17,464 bases of DNA from Candidatus Cloacimonadota bacterium (lineage in GTDB: Bacteria; Cloacimonadota; Cloacimonadia; Cloacimonadales; Cloacimonadaceae), in the NCBI GenBank assembly GCA_023421135.1, contig JAEZUG010000014.1, positions 1 to 17,464 of the forward strand, in the 5' to 3' direction. Both the position numbers and the translations under genes were made by a program. Under the pieces are notes generated by a model, which saw only the letters and a program-made list of their open reading frames with translations, searched no databases and was not told where the DNA came from. Each line of letters opens with the position of its first letter. Within the stretch, counting starts at the first letter, position 1. This document shows, piece by piece, positions 15,912-17,464 of this stretch.

Positions 15912-16148
15912 GAGGGTGCGGAGCTTCTGGCTCTCCATCAAACCGCTTGCGGTTTGATGGGGGAAAGAAGCGGAGCCCCTCGTTGCGTTGTATCCTCCTC
16001 GCATCGGAAAGGAATCCCCACCCCTTCAGGAAAGCGCCAGCGCTTTCCTGAAGGGGTGGGGATGATATCATAAACATCCTCAGGATCACCATTTACGAGG
16101 GACTTCGCTGCGCTTCGCAAACTCGCTATGATCTTTCGCCATCCGGGC
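15886..16148. repeat. Composite palindromic element, copy III
   Basis: About 263 bp. GCCTT-gca-AAGGC (15886-15898); CGAGGG...CCCTCG (15911-15916 with 15977-15982), enclosing GCTTCT/AGAAGC and a further perfect hairpin CCATCAAACCGC-TT-GCGGTTTGATGG (15935-15960); central hairpin with a 24-bp stem (16014-16063); a weakened right hairpin CGAG/CTCG with GCTGCGCTTC in its loop (16096-16125); and GCC/GGC (16138-16148). Its right end is a clear direct repeat of the right end of element II. Confidence 0.78.
16014..16063. repeat. Long inverted repeat, 24-bp perfect stem
   Basis: Arms at 16014-16037 and 16040-16063 are exact complements with a 2-nt centre (CA), beginning ATCCCCACCCCTTCAGG. It is the middle of element III. 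Confidence 0.95.
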
Positions 16149-16637
16149 TATGTCGGCAGCTTGGACCCTGAGTGAGTTATTGTGTAACCTACTTATGATT
16201 AACCCATTATCACACAGTCTCCTTCGCATGAATCCTGTAAAAATGAACATTGGGAAATGAAAGTAACTCAACGGGCTTTTGTGGAATTAAGTGGACACGG
16301 TTGCAGACAGATGAGGGCTCAGTTATGGATAAATGCTTGACAATTGTATAGGATTGTTATCAGTATGCACAAAGTGGATTCAGGGTCATAAAAATTCTCT
16401 GAAACCATGAATAAATCAGGATTGATTTGTAAGAACAATTAGTTGATGCCTGTCCCCTTGTCTTTAGTGGAGCATCAAAGACGGATAATTAGACAATATC
16501 TTGCTTAACAAGAAATGATCTTGCATATTATGTTTATTCTGTCATGAATGATCAATAAGATGCAGTCATAGACAGAGTCTTTCTCAAAGCTGATTCTCAA
16601 GGACTACCCAGATGAAAACCTGGTAAGAGACTTGAAC

Positions 16638-16646
16638 TGATATAAT
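16638..16646 (+). promoter_or_regulatory. Candidate extended -10 promoter for the secreted protein gene
   Basis: TGATATAAT is a perfect extended -10 element. No good -35 box lies 17 bp upstream (ACCTGG at 16618-16623), which extended -10 promoters tolerate. It would give a leader of about 107 nt before the ATG at 16760. Confidence 0.4.
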
Positions 16647-16759
16647 CCGAAACAGTCCAGGCAAGTTATGAAGAATAAAATCCACTTGGCGTGGTCATAC
16701 TACAAAAGAATACAGCGTTTAGGCATAACAAAACGCAATAATGTATAAGGAGTCCAAAT

Positions 16760-17464
16760 ATGAAGACAAAGGCACTGATGGTAATTGTGTTCTTGCTACT
16801 CTGCTCCGCCATTCTAGCTAGCGGGAATGACAGCGAAGCAGAGGAGTATTGGCGTAAGACTCAGGAACTCAACCAAATGGCCGAACGATTCAAAGCCGAA
16901 ACGGGGTTTGTGGGAGACATTGGATATAGTTATCAGGCAATGGGATTTACAAATTATAGAGGGAACTTCAGAGATATCCCAGTTACGGTTCCTCAAGATA
17001 CAGTAGCCATGGGGCAGGTGTTTGAGCAGGTGCTCACGAAGGTGAAACCGTATATCAGGGCCAGGGAAGGACAATTAGTTCGAGAAGCAATTGTAAGTTA
17101 TGTTAATAGTACTTATGTTACATATAGACAGCGTGTTAATGGATATGGAGTGGTTGGTGCCGGAGTTCTACGGATCGATTATAATATTCCAACTAGCGAG
17201 ATTATTGTTACTGATAACACGGTAAATATTCTGAATGATTATGTTATACCAGTTCTTACAAATGAGGACGTAATAAGTATTTACACCACTACAGTACCCG
17301 ATGATGAAATATTAAATATGTTCTCAAACAGATCACCAAGGTTTAGGCTCAGTTACTGCAACATCTATAAGTACCAGTTCGAAAAGAGTCCAGAGTATCG
17401 CTTATGCTGGGTCGGAGGCTCTACCAGAGAACTAGTAATAGATTCTATTTCAGGAGAAATATAT
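16760..17464 (+). CDS. Secreted protein, 5' part, with FTP/PepSY-like propeptide features (runs off the window)
   Basis: An open frame of 235 codons with no stop, cut by the window end. AAGGAG stands 7 nt before the ATG. The first 22 residues, MKTKALMVIVFLLLCSAILA then SG, are a typical Sec signal peptide, with cleavage probably after A20. The segment TYRQRVNGYGVVGAGVLRID (121-140) followed by SEIIVTDNT resembles the fungalysin/thermolysin propeptide (FTP) pattern. LTNEDV (166-171) and YRLCWVGG...ELVIDSISGEIY (213-235) resemble a PepSY-type end with its 'W ... iDs.sGei' pattern. Such modules precede secreted metallopeptidases of the M4/M36 type, so an extracellular protease is a possible product. 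No HExxH motif is visible because the catalytic part would lie beyond 17464. Function is an inference only. Confidence 0.72.
   Translation, partial: MKTKALMVIVFLLLCSAILASGNDSEAEEYWRKTQELNQMAERFKAETGFVGDIGYSYQAMGFTNYRGNFRDIPVTVPQDTVAMGQVFEQVLTKVKPYIRAREGQLVREAIVSYVNSTYVTYRQRVNGYGVVGAGVLRIDYNIPTSEIIVTDNTVNILNDYVIPVLTNEDVISIYTTTVPDDEILNMFSNRSPRFRLSYCNIYKYQFEKSPEYRLCWVGGSTRELVIDSISGEIY

Larger units (their letters stand above)
14565..16759. other. Gene-poor, repeat-rich intergenic region
   Basis: About 2.2 kb without a gene I would support. It holds three composite palindromic elements, a 70-bp direct repeat, an 11-bp tandem repeat array, and AAGTGA-rich low-complexity sequence at 15331-15374. 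From 16173 to 16620 I see only AT-rich unique sequence. Reading frames of 60-125 codons exist but run through the inverted repeats in several frames at once, as expected from palindromic DNA rather than genes. Confidence 0.75.

Noticed and set aside
15819..16120. Several overlapping frames of 60-84 codons on both strands
   Set aside because: They overlap one another inside element III and have no start signals or family features.
14796..16148. CRISPR array
   Set aside because: The repeated units are only three, about 220-263 bp long, irregularly spaced and palindromic at several levels; there are no short direct repeats with equal spacers and no cas genes.
16337..16363. Promoter TTGACA ... 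TATCAG on the plus strand
   Set aside because: The spacer is only 15 bp, the -10 match is weak and no gene follows within 390 bp.

Overview
The window is bacterial DNA. Its core is a compact minus-strand gene block of about 13.7 kb, followed by a repeat-rich, gene-poor stretch and the start of a secreted protein. The organism is inferred, not proven. The reduced V-type ATPase order E-DUF2764-A-B-D-I-K is the one known from chlamydiae and spirochaetes. Together with an archaeal/Bacteroidetes-type phosphoglucosamine mutase and a very long MutL-like protein, it suggests an anaerobic amino-acid fermenter, possibly Cloacimonadota. No rRNA or tRNA is present to confirm this.

Layout. Positions 1-265 hold an 11-bp tandem repeat and a terminator. 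Reading leftwards from 6351 on the minus strand come a MutL-family ATPase fused to a long barrel-sandwich-like region, a membrane-anchored parvulin isomerase and phosphoglucosamine mutase (ends at 266). Upstream of these, separated by a strong terminator at 6383-6420, lies the V-ATPase operon (13943 down to 6440): subunit E, a DUF2764 protein, then A, B, D, I and K. A near-consensus promoter sits at 13974-14002. A flavin-reductase-like gene (14091-14564, plus strand) diverges from it.

From 14565 to 16759 no convincing gene was found. Instead there are three copies (about 220-263 bp each) of a composite palindromic element. Each has a small hairpin and a second hairpin at both ends, mirrored around a long central inverted repeat with a perfect 22-26 bp stem. 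A 10-base loop sequence is conserved while the stems change by paired substitutions. A 70-bp direct repeat and a second copy of the 11-bp tandem repeat, inverted relative to the one at the window start, are also present. The window ends inside a secreted protein (16760 onwards) whose visible part resembles an FTP/PepSY protease propeptide.

How the genes work together. The A/B/D/E/I/K subunits form a rotary ATPase. Its K rotor subunit keeps the residues that bind sodium in Enterococcus hirae NtpK, so a sodium-coupled enzyme is likely. No F or G subunit is encoded, and the DUF2764 protein is a candidate divergent C subunit. The MutL-type protein suggests B12-dependent mutases elsewhere in the genome. 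The parvulin isomerase and phosphoglucosamine mutase are ordinary envelope housekeeping functions.
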